From Synechococcales cyanobacterium C42_A2020_086 (lineage in GTDB: Bacteria > Cyanobacteriota > Cyanobacteriia > Elainellales > Elainellaceae): 64,000 nt of DNA. How positions within the stretch are numbered: position 1 is the stretch's first letter; every line of letters starts with the position of its first letter. Below the pieces are notes generated by a model. The model was not told the DNA's origin. It ran no database searches and saw only the letters and a program-made list of their open reading frames with translations. The position numbers were made by a program, and so were the translations under genes. The stretch is taken from contig JACYLU010000008.1 of assembly GCA_015272325.1 (NCBI GenBank), positions 1 to 64,000 of the forward strand, given 5' to 3'. Of the stretch, positions 34,518-43,729 are shown piece by piece.

Positions 34518-35876
34518 CTACATCTCGCTGAATTGCTCGAACAGCGCCGTTAAAATCACATTGGAAAACAGAAAGCCTTCAGGATCGCGGAGCCGAATAT
34601 ATCCCTGCTGCGGCGACGCTAATCCTGCATTGCAGGCATTAGAGCTAGACTGCCCCGCTGCAACTACCTCCACCCAGCCCTGCTGCCCATAGGGGTAGAG
34701 ACACTCCAAAATCTGGCATAGCGCTGCTTCCCCAAACTCCTGCACCAGTTCCGAAATCGCCAACCCCTCTGCCAATCGCAGCCCCAGCATTAGGGTCTCT
34801 AGCAGGCGGTCGGTCTCGGAGATGAGTGGACCGTCGATCTGGCCGCCGGTTTGCTGCTGGATTTGCACCCACTGGTAGTAGTCGCGGCGGGTCCGGGGAC
34901 GGCTAAAGCGCTGCCCCTGTACGTAGCTTGTGGCTCCTAACCCAAAGCCATAGTAAGGGCGATTGCGCCAGTACACGCAATTATGGCGGCACTGGTAACC
35001 CGGTTTGGCATAGTTGGAGATTTCGTAGTGCTGATAGCCTGCCGCTGTCAAGGTGCGCTGCGCCATACGGTACATTTCTGCGGTGCTCTCCTCCGTTGGC
35101 AGAGGGGCAACACCGGGCCGATACCAGCGCTGAAAGGCAGTTCCGGGTTCAATGGTCAGATCATAGATTGACAGGTGGGTGGGTGCCAGGGCAATAGCCG
35201 CAGCTAGGGATTCTTGCCAGCGGTCCAGCGTTAAGTGCGGCAATCCCGAGATTAAATCTAGACTAAAATTGCGAATTCCGGCTCGATTCAGCAGCGCCAC
35301 GGCTTGGTCGATATCGGTAGGGGTGTGGGTGCGCCCGCAGGCTGCCAGCAGGTCCGCTTGAAACGCCTGCACCCCCAGGCTGACCCGATTCACTCCAGCT
35401 GCTCGATAGCCGTGGATTTGCACCCAGTCAAAGGTGCCTGGATCCATCTCTATAGAAATTTCTGCGTCCGTTGCGATCCCAAACTGCTGATCGAGCACCT
35501 CCAGAATGTGTCCCAGCTGGGAAACGGTCAATAGCGAGGGCGTGCCGCCACCCAAAAACACGGTTTGTAGGGGTTGCCCCGACGCCGCCACGGTTCGGAT
35601 TTCCTGACACAGCACCTCAACGTATTCGGCAATGGTGCCAAAGCTACTAACGCCCTGCCGCGCCAGAGGCGGCCGATCACCGACGACAGAAATCGGGAAG
35701 TCGCAGTAATAGCAGCGCCGCCGACAGAAAGGAATATGCAGATAGGCCGACGTTGGCTGATGGTAAGCTAACGCGGCTGTACGGCTCTCTTTCGTTGCAG
35801 GCTTCGGCTCGTCTGCCGTGAAATGCTTCATGCCATCTACCCGTGAGATGCTTTCCATATCTAGAGAGTGAGCCAA
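34518..35876 (-). CDS. hemW: HemW-type radical SAM protein (HemN-like)
   Basis: 452 residues. Radical SAM cluster motif CRRRCYYCDF: Cys51, Cys55 and Cys58 with Phe60. HemN has a fourth Cys at that last position, so this is the heme-chaperone-like HemW and not the true oxygen-independent coproporphyrinogen oxidase. Also FLGGGTPSLLTVSQL, SIEMDPGTF and VNRVSLGVQAFQ typical of the family. Start may be internal (Met16) because the first 30 residues are variable. It probably inserts heme into respiratory proteins. Confidence 0.88.
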   Translation of the reverse strand: MAHSLDMESISRVDGMKHFTADEPKPATKESRTAALAYHQPTSAYLHIPFCRRRCYYCDFPISVVGDRPPLARQGVSSFGTIAEYVEVLCQEIRTVAASGQPLQTVFLGGGTPSLLTVSQLGHILEVLDQQFGIATDAEISIEMDPGTFDWVQIHGYRAAGVNRVSLGVQAFQADLLAACGRTHTPTDIDQAVALLNRAGIRNFSLDLISGLPHLTLDRWQESLAAAIALAPTHLSIYDLTIEPGTAFQRWYRPGVAPLPTEESTAEMYRMAQRTLTAAGYQHYEISNYAKPGYQCRHNCVYWRNRPYYGFGLGATSYVQGQRFSRPRTRRDYYQWVQIQQQTGGQIDGPLISETDRLLETLMLGLRLAEGLAISELVQEFGEAALCQILECLYPYGQQGWVEVVAAGQSSSNACNAGLASPQQGYIRLRDPEGFLFSNVILTALFEQFSEM

Positions 35877-36309
35877 AGCGCTAAATGCATGACATGCACT
35901 CAGTTCAATGCAGCGCTCTAAAAGCTAGGAAACGCTATAAAACACTGCCACAGAACACAATTTCACACCATTCAAATTCAGACACATTCAGAGTCAAATT
36001 CAGATTCAACTTCAGAGGCAATGCGGAGAATGCCGTGCCAATTGTGAAGGATGGAATAGGGGTTGGAACCAGCCCTCAAGCCAACAAACCGTGGCGAAGG
36101 AGGAGCGATATAATGAGGCTGTGCCAACCTGGCTGCTGAGTTGGGTTCTGCACTGCTAGCACTTGTTATGGCATGCTATGGCACTGTTTATGGCACTTGT
36201 TAGCCTTGCGAATCGCCTGCAAACGTTTTTCTAATTGGTTCAGAACTTCACTCAGCATTGGTCTGAATCCCTCATGGGATCATTTCCCTAATCATTCTGG
36301 ATTCAAGTC
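35877..36309. other. Divergent gap, hemW / PIN-TRAM
   Basis: No gene supported. Two short repeat tracts: ATTCAAATTCAGACACATTC-type units at about 35972-36012, and TATGGCA(C/T) units at about 36166-36200. AAGGAGGAGCGATATAATGAGG at 36096-36117 looks like a good ribosome-binding site but opens only a very short frame. Confidence 0.4.
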
Positions 36310-37389
36310 ATGCTCGACGCTATTATTATCGTTTCATTCATCATAGCAGGGGCAGGGATCGGCTTCTACAGCGTTGATTTGCTGCCAACTACCGTTCTGG
36401 ATCAGGTCACGAACCTGGACGGACTCAGCTCCGTGACGGGTGGCTTCGGGGTCTTGATTGGGCTGGTGTTTGGGCTGGTGGCTCAAACCGCGTACCGCCG
36501 GGTCGAACGGAAGGTGCGCCAGATGCCCGTTGACGTGCTGCTGAGTCGATCGGTCGGGCTGGTGCTGGGGTTGCTGGTGGCAAACCTGATGCTCGCCCCC
36601 ATTTTTTTGCTGCCGATCCCGCGTGAGTTTGCCTTTATCAAGCCCTTGGCTGCTGTGCTGGGCAGCGTCATGTTTGCCTTCTCGGGGGTAAATCTAGCTG
36701 ATACTCACGGGCGGGCCTTGCTGCGTCTGATCAACCCCAACAGTGTCGAAACCTTACTCGTCGCTGAAGGTACGCTCAAGCCCGCTGCAACCAAAGTACT
36801 CGATACTAGCTGCATCATCGACGGCCGCATTGAGGACTTGCTCGCTACTGGTTTTCTAGAGGGGCAGATTCTCGTGCCGCAGTTTGTCTTGCAGGAGTTG
36901 CAGCGCCTAGCAGACGGCTCCAACGACCAGAAGCGGGTACGCGGGCGGCGCGGGCTAGATATTCTCAACCAAATGCAGGAAGCGTTTCCTAATCGGATCG
37001 CTATTCACCCGGCAGACTATGAGGATGTGGCTACGGTGGACGCCAAGCTGGTGCGGCTTGCCCAGGAGATCAACGGTACCTTGCTCACCAACGACTATAA
37101 CCTGAATAAGGTGGCTAGCCTGCAGAAGGTGACGGTGCTGAATATTAATGATTTGGCTCAGGCGATGCGTCCGGCCTACCTGCCTGGTGACAGTCTCGAT
37201 CTGAAGATCCTCAAGCAGGGCAAAGAACCCGCTCAGGGTGTGGGGTATCTCGACGACGGCACGATGGTGGTGGTCGAAGAAGGGGGTAGCCACATCGGCG
37301 ATGAGTTGTCGGTGGTTGTCACGGGGGCGCTGCAAACCTCGGCTGGTCGGATGATCTTTGCTCGCCCAGAAGCCTCGGTGGTTGCCTAG
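36310..37389 (+). CDS. PIN/TRAM domain integral membrane protein (YacL-like)
   Basis: 359 residues. Four N-terminal hydrophobic segments (about 3-24, 42-58, 77-100, 103-125), then a PIN nuclease-like domain (about 155-285) with acidic residues in VLDTSCIIDGRIEDLL and VDAKLVRLAQEINGTLLTND, and a C-terminal TRAM RNA-binding domain (GVGYLDDGTMVVVEEGGSHI). Probably a membrane-associated RNase or RNA-binding protein. Its stop overlaps the start of the zinc-ribbon gene, so the two are translationally coupled. Confidence 0.9.
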   Translation: MLDAIIIVSFIIAGAGIGFYSVDLLPTTVLDQVTNLDGLSSVTGGFGVLIGLVFGLVAQTAYRRVERKVRQMPVDVLLSRSVGLVLGLLVANLMLAPIFLLPIPREFAFIKPLAAVLGSVMFAFSGVNLADTHGRALLRLINPNSVETLLVAEGTLKPAATKVLDTSCIIDGRIEDLLATGFLEGQILVPQFVLQELQRLADGSNDQKRVRGRRGLDILNQMQEAFPNRIAIHPADYEDVATVDAKLVRLAQEINGTLLTNDYNLNKVASLQKVTVLNINDLAQAMRPAYLPGDSLDLKILKQGKEPAQGVGYLDDGTMVVVEEGGSHIGDELSVVVTGALQTSAGRMIFARPEASVVA

Positions 37390-37571
37390 TGCGTCTTAAC
37401 CGCAGCAAAACCTGCGTACAATGTCAGCAGGTGGCGTCTGTTCTGTATCGAGTCCGCTACGACGAGTCAGAGCAGTGGAGATTTGTGTGCCCTGTTTGCC
37501 TGCCCACCGTCAAAATCAACAATCCGCACTACACCTATGGCGGCACCTGGAAAGCTAAGAAGAAGCGGTAA
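37389..37571 (+). CDS. Small four-cysteine zinc-ribbon protein
   Basis: 60 residues. Two CxxC pairs (KTCVQCQ near 8-11 and FVCPVCLP near 34-37) and a basic tail (GTWKAKKKR) suggest a zinc-binding, possibly nucleic-acid-contacting protein. GTG start whose first base is the last base of the PIN-TRAM stop codon (TAGTG). Unknown function; coupling suggests a partner of the PIN-TRAM nuclease. Confidence 0.8.
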   Translation: MRLNRSKTCVQCQQVASVLYRVRYDESEQWRFVCPVCLPTVKINNPHYTYGGTWKAKKKR

Positions 37572-37662
37572 TAGGTGCAGAGCGGCACGGCAGAGCATTG
37601 AGGCAACACGGTTCATACCACTTCATACAACAGCGACTCTACATAAGGAGAACCTGACTCTG

Positions 37663-38136
37663 ATGGTGCGGCAACGACAATTGAAGCAAGGATTTCATCG
37701 GTTTCATCAATGGCTCCAGCTGGCAGTGTTTCTGCTACTAGCCATCTCGATGCCCCAACTCGCCGTCGCTCAGTCCGAGATTCGGCGCGGTATCTTGCCG
37801 GTATCGCGACTAGAAGACTGGCAAAATCAGGAAGATATAACGATTTCGAGCGGCTTTCTCGTCGATCTGCAAAACGACCCCAACTTCGACGGCGACTACA
37901 CCTACATCGAGCAGATCGCGGCTGGTATTCTAGAAGGCTACACTGTTGTCAATCGTGCCGGCTACTTTCCTGAGAATGCTGGTATTCCCCGCGATCAGCA
38001 GCTCGCCCTGGCACAAGCTGTCTACTACTTCTATCTGCTGCCCAACGGCAACGGGCTGATTCTCTACCGCTCGCCCACCGAGAACACCTCACGCTACATG
38101 ATTCGCAGACCCGGCGTTGGCTTTCTGCTGCGGTAA
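37663..38136 (+). CDS. Secreted conserved hypothetical protein
   Basis: 157 residues. Signal peptide at about 1-36 (WLQLAVFLLLAISMPQLAVAQ). The mature domain (IRRGILPVSRLEDWQNQEDI, DPNFDGDYTYIEQIAAGILE, LAQAVYYFYLLPNGNGLILY, YMIRRPGVGFLLR) is not assigned. Start at 37663, with AAGGAG about 12 nt upstream. Between the PIN-TRAM pair and psbK, all on the plus strand. Confidence 0.72.
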   Translation: MVRQRQLKQGFHRFHQWLQLAVFLLLAISMPQLAVAQSEIRRGILPVSRLEDWQNQEDITISSGFLVDLQNDPNFDGDYTYIEQIAAGILEGYTVVNRAGYFPENAGIPRDQQLALAQAVYYFYLLPNGNGLILYRSPTENTSRYMIRRPGVGFLLR

Positions 38137-38309
38137 ATTCAGTGCAATTCTAATGACATGGCTATCCGTTGCCTTCATTGCCCGGATCCCTGATCCTAGG
38201 CGTCTTACTTTCAGTAGGGTGTTAGCACCGCAATGCCGCGTTAAGACATCCCCCCGAGTGTGTTACGATATGTGGCAATTATGATTGTGTTGGAGAGGTA
38301 AACGAACTC

Positions 38310-38447
38310 ATGGAAGTGGCGATGCTGCTGGCAAAACTGCCCGAAGCGTATGCGATCTTTGACCCCCTGGTCGATGTGCTGCCTGTGATCCCGGTATTCT
38401 TCCTGCTGCTAGCCTTTGTCTGGCAGGCAGCCGTCGGGTTCAGATAA
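38310..38447 (+). CDS. psbK: Photosystem II reaction center protein K
   Basis: 45 residues, below the length usually called. Sequence starts [20 protein letters not shown]; the mature protein would begin at KLPEAY after removal of an 8-residue propeptide. The rest ([25 protein letters not shown]) is the single thylakoid transmembrane helix with the conserved Trp-Gln-Ala-Ala-Val-Gly-Phe-Arg end. PsbK is a small PSII core subunit. A strong terminator follows, so it is probably transcribed alone. Confidence 0.97.
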   Translation: MEVAMLLAKLPEAYAIFDPLVDVLPVIPVFFLLLAFVWQAAVGFR

Positions 38448-38480
38448 TAAAACCTAGATGAGATTATTCTAAACACTAAG

Positions 38481-38510
38481 AAAAGGAGCTTCTGATCAGA
38501 AGCTCCTTTT
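38481..38510 (+). terminator. Rho-independent terminator of psbK
   Basis: A 30-bp perfect palindrome (AAAAGGAGCTTCTGATCAGA, then the complementary half) ends in TTTTTCTTG. The stem includes GGAGCTTCTGA/TCAGAAGCTCC. Being symmetrical, it could also serve the convergent GST gene. Confidence 0.92.
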
Positions 38511-38512
38511 TC

Positions 38513-38563
38513 TTGTTAGGTGATTTGTTAGGTGACTTGTTTTGTCAGGTGATCTTGTTAGGC
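38513..38563. repeat. 12-bp repeat (TTGTTAGGTGAT), 2 exact plus degenerate units
   Basis: TTGTTAGGTGAT at 38513-38524, TTGTTAGGTGAC at 38525-38536, then TTGTTTTGTCAGGTGATC and TTGTTAGGCGG. Starts right after the psbK terminator. Confidence 0.85.
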
Positions 38564-38606
38564 GGCGAATCGCTGAAGTAACCCCCCCAGCTCTGTGCTA
38601 TTCCCG

Positions 38607-39164
38607 CTAGCTACTGCGGGCACCAATTGTCTTCTGAAATGCCGGACGATCGGTGACCTGCTTTAGATAGTTGCCAATGGCTGGATAGTCGTCATAGCCG
38701 AGCTTCAGCATCAGGGAAATGTAAGCCAGCATCGAGCCTACCGCTACATCCGCGGCTGTAAACCGATCTCCCACCAAAAACGACTGCTGTTCTAGACAGC
38801 GGCTCAATCCAGAAAACAAACGCGGCGTTTCCCGCTCGCGGCTTGTCTCCACAAAAATACCCGGACCCAGCGTGGCATTGGCAAACAGCACCCACTGGGC
38901 AATTTCTGCTCGCTGCTGTAGGTCCGCTGGCGGATCGTACTGGTCAGCCAGATATAGCAAAATCGCTCCCGACTCCCACAACTTCAGGTTGCCATCGATA
39001 ATCGCCGGCACTTTGCCCATGGGGTTAATCGCTAGAAAGTTGGGCTGGAGATGTTCTCCGGCTTGCAGGTCGAGCAGCACAAACTCGTAGGGAATCTCCA
39101 ATTCTTCTAGATACCACTGGACAATCGAGGCGCGACTGCGAGCACCACCGTATAGTTTCAGCAT
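38607..39164 (-). CDS. Glutathione S-transferase family protein
   Basis: 185 residues. MLKLYGGARSRASIVQWYLE carries the Ser-containing active-site turn; NPMGKVPAIIDGNLKLWESG the cis-Pro and glutathione contacts; FLVGDRFTAADVAVGSMLAY the C-domain N-cap box. Full length for a beta/theta-like bacterial GST. Different subgroup from the GST at 26874. Confidence 0.88.
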   Translation of the reverse strand: MLKLYGGARSRASIVQWYLEELEIPYEFVLLDLQAGEHLQPNFLAINPMGKVPAIIDGNLKLWESGAILLYLADQYDPPADLQQRAEIAQWVLFANATLGPGIFVETSRERETPRLFSGLSRCLEQQSFLVGDRFTAADVAVGSMLAYISLMLKLGYDDYPAIGNYLKQVTDRPAFQKTIGARSS

Positions 39165-39196
39165 AGGTTCAAGTCAATCTAGGTGATGAAAAACAA

Positions 39197-39661
39197 CTAG
39201 AGCACCTGGTGGGTATAAGCATGCTGTTTAACATTGTCTTCGGTTTTAACAATTCGTTCCGAGTTGAGGACCCGTTTGCGCTCCGTTGAGTAGTTGAAGT
39301 CAGTCTTGGTCGTGCCTAGCGGAATATGGGCTTGGGCCTCGGGGTGATTGCGGTAAGTGCGGGCTGCCGCAATGGCGCGAAAGTCGAAGTCATCGCAGAA
39401 TTGAGTTTCCGGCGGAAAGCCGTCTGGAAGCTGAGGCTCGGTTCCCACCAGCACGCTACCCAGGGAGGTTGCGCAAGCCCATTCGTAGGAGGTAGGGATG
39501 CCTTTCACAAGCGCTTCTAGTGCCGCCGAAGGAATGGGTTCGATAATTTTGACCTGATGGACTTCTCCATCGGCTTTGATAAAGCAGGTGGCTAAGCCAA
39601 CCACAAGGTAATCATCAGGCGAGACATCAGGAGCGTTGGGATATGGAGTCGCAGTTGCCAT
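39197..39661 (-). CDS. Conserved cyanobacterial hypothetical protein
   Basis: 154 residues, soluble, without a signal. DVSPDDYLVVGLATCFIKAD, EPIPSAALEALVKGIPTSYE and FDFRAIAAARTYRNHPEAQA look strongly constrained, and I recall similar cyanobacterial proteins, but no function is known to me. Lies 30 bp upstream of the GST on the same strand, so probably co-transcribed with it. Confidence 0.72.
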   Translation of the reverse strand: MATATPYPNAPDVSPDDYLVVGLATCFIKADGEVHQVKIIEPIPSAALEALVKGIPTSYEWACATSLGSVLVGTEPQLPDGFPPETQFCDDFDFRAIAAARTYRNHPEAQAHIPLGTTKTDFNYSTERKRVLNSERIVKTEDNVKQHAYTHQVL

Positions 39662-39861
39662 AGGTGCCGAAGAGTAGAAAGTCGTAGAGAGTCAATGAAA
39701 GGCTCTAGACAAACGATTCAGACGCCAGTCTCGCAAAATACCAGCCGCTACTCTGCCCCTGAACCGCTTTCAGTTTGCATTCTACCCCGTTCTCATCATC
39801 CTCAGTGCGGCATTTCGCTGGCACCCTTCAGTCATACGGCTTTGCCGTTTTGGTCAGGATG

Positions 39862-40848
39862 TTAGCAGTGATTCTCTGCCGTTTCGCTGGCAGCAATGGC
39901 AACGGGGTCGGGGGCGGTCGGTGCTCGTCGGGCCCGAAACATGCCAAATCGACACAGCCCGGTGCCAAAGGCGAGACGCATCAGCAGCAGAGTTGGCACC
40001 TCACGCAAGGATTTGACGAAGCCTGCAACTCCAAACCGGAGCCAACCTTCTGGTCGCACCACACCTTGCCAGATCGAATCGAGCCAGGAGGGCAGCGTGG
40101 GTTCCGTCCAGTCGGCTGTGATTACCTCTCCTGCCACCCATCCAGTGGACTGCAACTGCTCGGCAAACCCTTCAATGCTGGCGAAGGCGGGATGGGCCCA
40201 TTGATCCAGCAGTTGCCGCATCACTAGGCTTTCCCAAAGATTCAGCGGCTTCTGGCGATCATCTCGCTGGTTCCAATCAGCCACGACCAAAATCCCTCCC
40301 GGTTTCAGCACTCGCAGCAACTCGCGGGCGAAAACCGCTTTGTCTGGCATATGAGGTCCCGCCTCGATGGACCACACCACATCAAAGCTAGCGTCAGGAA
40401 ATGACATCGCCATGGCATCATCTACCTGAAACTGAACCGGCAGATCAGCAGGAGTCAATTCTTGGGCCCGTTTGACCTGCTGCGGACTGATGGTAATGCC
40501 AGTGACGGCAAATCCGTAGTCGCGGGCCAAAATCCGGCTACTGCCGCCAATGCCGCAACCTACATCGAGAACAGTAGTACCCGCCGGAAGTTGGTCTAGC
40601 CCGCCCCAGCGCACCATTTCATGCACAAAGTCAGCTTTTGCGACTAGGAAATCTTTACGCCGAGGCGGTGAACCGTAGTGCCCCAAGTGGATATGTTCAC
40701 CCCAGTAGAATTCTAGAATGCCGTCTTCCGTCCATTGGTCGTAGGAATGAGCAACCGATTCAGCGGACTGATAGCGACGGGCCGTTAGCACGTAAAGGGC
40801 AACCCCTACCGTCAGCACGAGCATTCCCAAGAGAGGCAATAAAGGCAT
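39862..40848 (-). CDS. MPBQ/MSBQ methyltransferase (plastoquinone and tocopherol pathway)
   Basis: 328 residues. An N-terminal membrane helix (LLGMLVLTVGVALYVLTA) is followed by a class I SAM methyltransferase: TVLDVGCGIGGSSRILARDY (motif I), FDVVWSIEAGPHMPDKAVFA (motif II region) and LKPGGILVVADWNQRDDR (motif III). The QWTEDGILEFYWGEHIHLGHYG segment and length match the Synechocystis Sll0418 enzyme, which methylates 2-methyl-6-phytyl- and solanesyl-benzoquinol. It acts at the membrane in vitamin E and plastoquinone synthesis. Confidence 0.93.
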   Translation of the reverse strand: MPLLPLLGMLVLTVGVALYVLTARRYQSAESVAHSYDQWTEDGILEFYWGEHIHLGHYGSPPRRKDFLVAKADFVHEMVRWGGLDQLPAGTTVLDVGCGIGGSSRILARDYGFAVTGITISPQQVKRAQELTPADLPVQFQVDDAMAMSFPDASFDVVWSIEAGPHMPDKAVFARELLRVLKPGGILVVADWNQRDDRQKPLNLWESLVMRQLLDQWAHPAFASIEGFAEQLQSTGWVAGEVITADWTEPTLPSWLDSIWQGVVRPEGWLRFGVAGFVKSLREVPTLLLMRLAFGTGLCRFGMFRARRAPTAPDPVAIAASETAENHC

Positions 40849-41234
40849 AGTGAAGAAACCAGAAGTACCAGAAATACCAGAGTAGAGCGTAATCGGGGCC
40901 CATCATACAGCGCGTCAGCGGTCATCGTAGCAGTCATCATGAAGCAATCAACTCGCTGCTGGTTGGACCGGCATCAGTCTCTAAATGTCTATTCCCATAT
41001 CTATAGTCTGCGCATCTTTGCTGAGCAATTCAAGTTGGATGGCACGTCAGGGTGTCATGTTCCAGTCACCTTTGCGGTTCAAGCTAGGTACACGATAGCG
41101 TCAGGCGTGCCCCGAAACTAGCCCAGAGAGCGATCTAGGAAACTCGACCGCTCCTGGCCTCGTCTGAACGCTTCAGCTTGGGAGACACCATCTGAAGTCC
41201 ACCGGGATTCTAGGGATTCTACAGAGGAGGGGAT
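40849..41234. other. Divergent gap, methyltransferase / polytopic membrane protein
   Basis: No gene. Two short duplications: GAAGTACCAGAAATACCAGA at about 40862-40881 and GGGATTCTA twice at 41204-41221, the latter just before the ribosome-binding site (GAGGAGG) of the next gene. Confidence 0.5.
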
Positions 41235-42767
41235 ATGGCCAGATCGAACGTGAGTTCAGGGGTTGGGTATACGCTAATTGTGCTAATTGGCATCCTGTCG
41301 TTTCGGGCCTTCGCCGGATTTCTGTCCCCCAACTTCGATGCTGACCAAGCGGTTCATGTGCTTATGGCCTATGATTTGCAGCTTCCTGAAGACTGGTACT
41401 ATTGGGGGCAGAATCGCCTGGGTAGTCTTCTGCCTATTCTCAGTCATGGGCTGCTTCAGGTTGTGCCTCTGACTCCCATACAGGCAGTCTCCTTTGTGCA
41501 ATATGGGTTTGTGATTGTCGGATTTCTCTGCTATGCCAGTTTGCTCAAGCGACTCTGTTTGAAGGTCATTTTTGCGCTGATTTGGTTTCTGCCGGCTGCC
41601 CCTTTCCAGAAGCTAGTTGAGGTAGCGCATCCTTACGCGCCCCAGTTTGCGTTGCTAGGCATTGCGCTGGTGGCTGCCCATCGCCTCGCTAGGATGACAG
41701 AATCGACCCTCCTGCCGAGAATGCTTTTGAACACCCTGATCATCCTGAGTTTCACCCTGAGCATCTGGGTTTCTGACCTATCCTTGCTGCCTGCTGGTGT
41801 TGCCGCCGTTTGGGCCAGCAAATCAATCCTGTCCAATCACAAGGGGTGGCGACCGCTAGGGCTGGAGTACCTGTGGCAGCATCCGCTCTGTTGGTATAAT
41901 GCGCTGCTACTCGGCTTAGCAGGAGCGTTTCTGGTGTACGTCAAATCCACTGCTTCCCAACGGGACGAGAACTATGGTGTGTTCGCCATTAACGGCTTAG
42001 AAAGCATGGGACAGATTATCGGTTCTGTTCTCAGCAATATAGTCCGTACCGTACTATTTCAAGTCCATCATCCTATCTTGAGCCTCTACTGCTTGGCGAG
42101 TTTAGTTGCCATAGGATCACTGTGTTTCTATTTGCAAAAAGTATATCAAAACACGTATCCATTCTCAGTTCAGTGGTTGTCATTGTTGCTCGCTACAGCC
42201 ATCAGTATGGGCATTTCGATTCTGCTATCCCGCTGGACCTTGATTCAAGGAGTTCCGGCTCGCTATTTTATTGGAATGTATCTGTGCGGCTGGCTAGCGG
42301 CACTACTGACGGTTGATCAACTCGCGGCGACCCGCCAACTTCCTCTAGGGAGCTTACATCGCCTGACAGCATTGCTCTGCCTCACCGCTCTGCTGGGTAG
42401 CTTGAGTTTGCCGCCTTACGTATTCACCCTTGACAAACCTCCCTCGCGTCTGGCTACGCTGCAACCGCTGGCGACGATAGGAAAAGCAGGCTTGATTGGG
42501 GAATATTGGTCGTCCTATCTCTTGTGTATTGCTGCACCTGAGCAATTGAGCTGCACCCCGCACGATCAAGACTTTGCTCGTTGTCCTCGCTGTGTGCAGC
42601 AGGTGTTGCAATCGCCAGTGATTTATCTGGTGAGTAAGGGCTGGTTAGCAGCATTCCCTAGGGAGTTGGAGCAATTTGGTCAACGCCTGCGTCAGCAGCA
42701 GCCTGCTCAGCCAATTGCTGGATACTGGATGGCTCCCTACCGAGTAGTTTCAACTACGAGACAGTGA
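41235..42767 (+). CDS. Polytopic membrane protein, possibly GT-C-type glycosyltransferase
   Basis: 510 residues with about ten predicted transmembrane helices (for example YTLIVLIGILSFRAFAGFLS, LLNTLIILSFTLSIWVSDLS, LLLATAISMGISILLSRWTL). The first external loop carries FDADQAVHVLMAYDL, an acidic pattern seen in GT-C enzymes. The soluble C-terminal 110 residues have a CPRCVQQVL pair. I do not recognise a family; the glycan neighbourhood makes a lipid-sugar transferase plausible but unproven. ATG behind GAGGAGG. Confidence 0.75.
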   Translation: MARSNVSSGVGYTLIVLIGILSFRAFAGFLSPNFDADQAVHVLMAYDLQLPEDWYYWGQNRLGSLLPILSHGLLQVVPLTPIQAVSFVQYGFVIVGFLCYASLLKRLCLKVIFALIWFLPAAPFQKLVEVAHPYAPQFALLGIALVAAHRLARMTESTLLPRMLLNTLIILSFTLSIWVSDLSLLPAGVAAVWASKSILSNHKGWRPLGLEYLWQHPLCWYNALLLGLAGAFLVYVKSTASQRDENYGVFAINGLESMGQIIGSVLSNIVRTVLFQVHHPILSLYCLASLVAIGSLCFYLQKVYQNTYPFSVQWLSLLLATAISMGISILLSRWTLIQGVPARYFIGMYLCGWLAALLTVDQLAATRQLPLGSLHRLTALLCLTALLGSLSLPPYVFTLDKPPSRLATLQPLATIGKAGLIGEYWSSYLLCIAAPEQLSCTPHDQDFARCPRCVQQVLQSPVIYLVSKGWLAAFPRELEQFGQRLRQQQPAQPIAGYWMAPYRVVSTTRQ

Positions 42768-42777
42768 ACGCTACCGG

Positions 42778-43179
42778 CTAACTAGCCTCATCTCTCCTAG
42801 TCTCTGCGAGTAGTCGCTTGGTTTTGGCAACCCGTAGCCGTACCTGCTCGAGTTGAGATTGGTAGGCTGCCTGCTGCTCGGGAGATTCGGGCGTCTGCAC
42901 CTGCAACATCTGCTCGTAGCAGTGAAAAATCTGGAAGGCATAGCTCGACATAGCCCGCTGATCAGCCGATAGCGCTTCGATGCGGCTGACTAACTCGTCA
43001 CAGGTTGCGGTAGCTGGCAGCCCAAAAACATCGGCATAGAGAGGTGGCAGAGGATCTCGCCGGTGCCGCAGCTTCTCCAGCAGAGTGGCTGCCTCGGTCG
43101 AGAGATCTCCATCAAAATCAGCCAACATGTTCAGTAGCTTTAGCAGCATTCTGGACTGTTTGCGAGGCAGCATGGTCAT
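42778..43179 (-). CDS. Hypothetical helical protein
   Basis: 133 residues, unassigned. Charged and helical: MLLKLLNMLADFDGDLSTEA, DELVSRIEALSADQRAMSSY, YQSQLEQVRLRVAKTKRLLA (possible coiled coil at the end). Two or three alternative Met starts within the first ten codons. Convergent with the polytopic gene, 10-bp gap. Confidence 0.6.
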   Translation of the reverse strand: MTMLPRKQSRMLLKLLNMLADFDGDLSTEAATLLEKLRHRRDPLPPLYADVFGLPATATCDELVSRIEALSADQRAMSSYAFQIFHCYEQMLQVQTPESPEQQAAYQSQLEQVRLRVAKTKRLLAETRRDEAS

Positions 43180-43405
43180 AACTGAGAGTGGCAGTCAAGT
43201 GGCAGAGCTTACGAATAGAGCAATTTCAATGCACAGATGCAGTGCATAGTGTACTACAAATCGCTCCCATTGGAGGAATCTCAGCCAGCGATAGATTGGG
43301 TGCCACTTCTAGCGCCAATTAGAGCCAGAAGATAAAGCGTGCAATCAGAGCAACATTCGACATAATGGAACTCCTGTCTTGCATTCATTCCTTGGACTGA
43401 TCTCC

Positions 43406-43645
43406 ATGAAGCTCGTTTTCTACTGCTATATGGCCAAGCGGCCTGTGGAATTTTCCTCCTCTAATCCAGAGCATGATCTGGAATTATTATTCTTTGCTAC
43501 ACCCCCTGTTCCAGGGCAGCGCACTCAATTACGGGGTATGGCTCAACCCGTTGTGATTACGGCGGTGAACCATTGCTGGATGACCCTGGAATTGGCCCCT
43601 GTTGCCTCTGTCGCGGTTGATTGGGAAACGTTGCCTCATTCCTAG
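43406..43645 (+). CDS. Small hypothetical protein
   Basis: 79 residues from the ATG at 43406. MKLVFYCYMAKRPVEFSSSN, LLFFATPPVPGQRTQLRGMA, VNHCWMTLELAPVASVAVDW: compact, probably beta-rich, no membrane segment. Not recognised. No clear ribosome-binding site. Confidence 0.5.
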   Translation: MKLVFYCYMAKRPVEFSSSNPEHDLELLFFATPPVPGQRTQLRGMAQPVVITAVNHCWMTLELAPVASVAVDWETLPHS

Positions 43646-43729
43646 AGCTGATTCCTAGCCAGAACAGCAAGCAAACCACCCCGGTCGCTCAAGGCAGTCC
43701 GTCCTCCTAATAGGGACTAATTGCACCGA

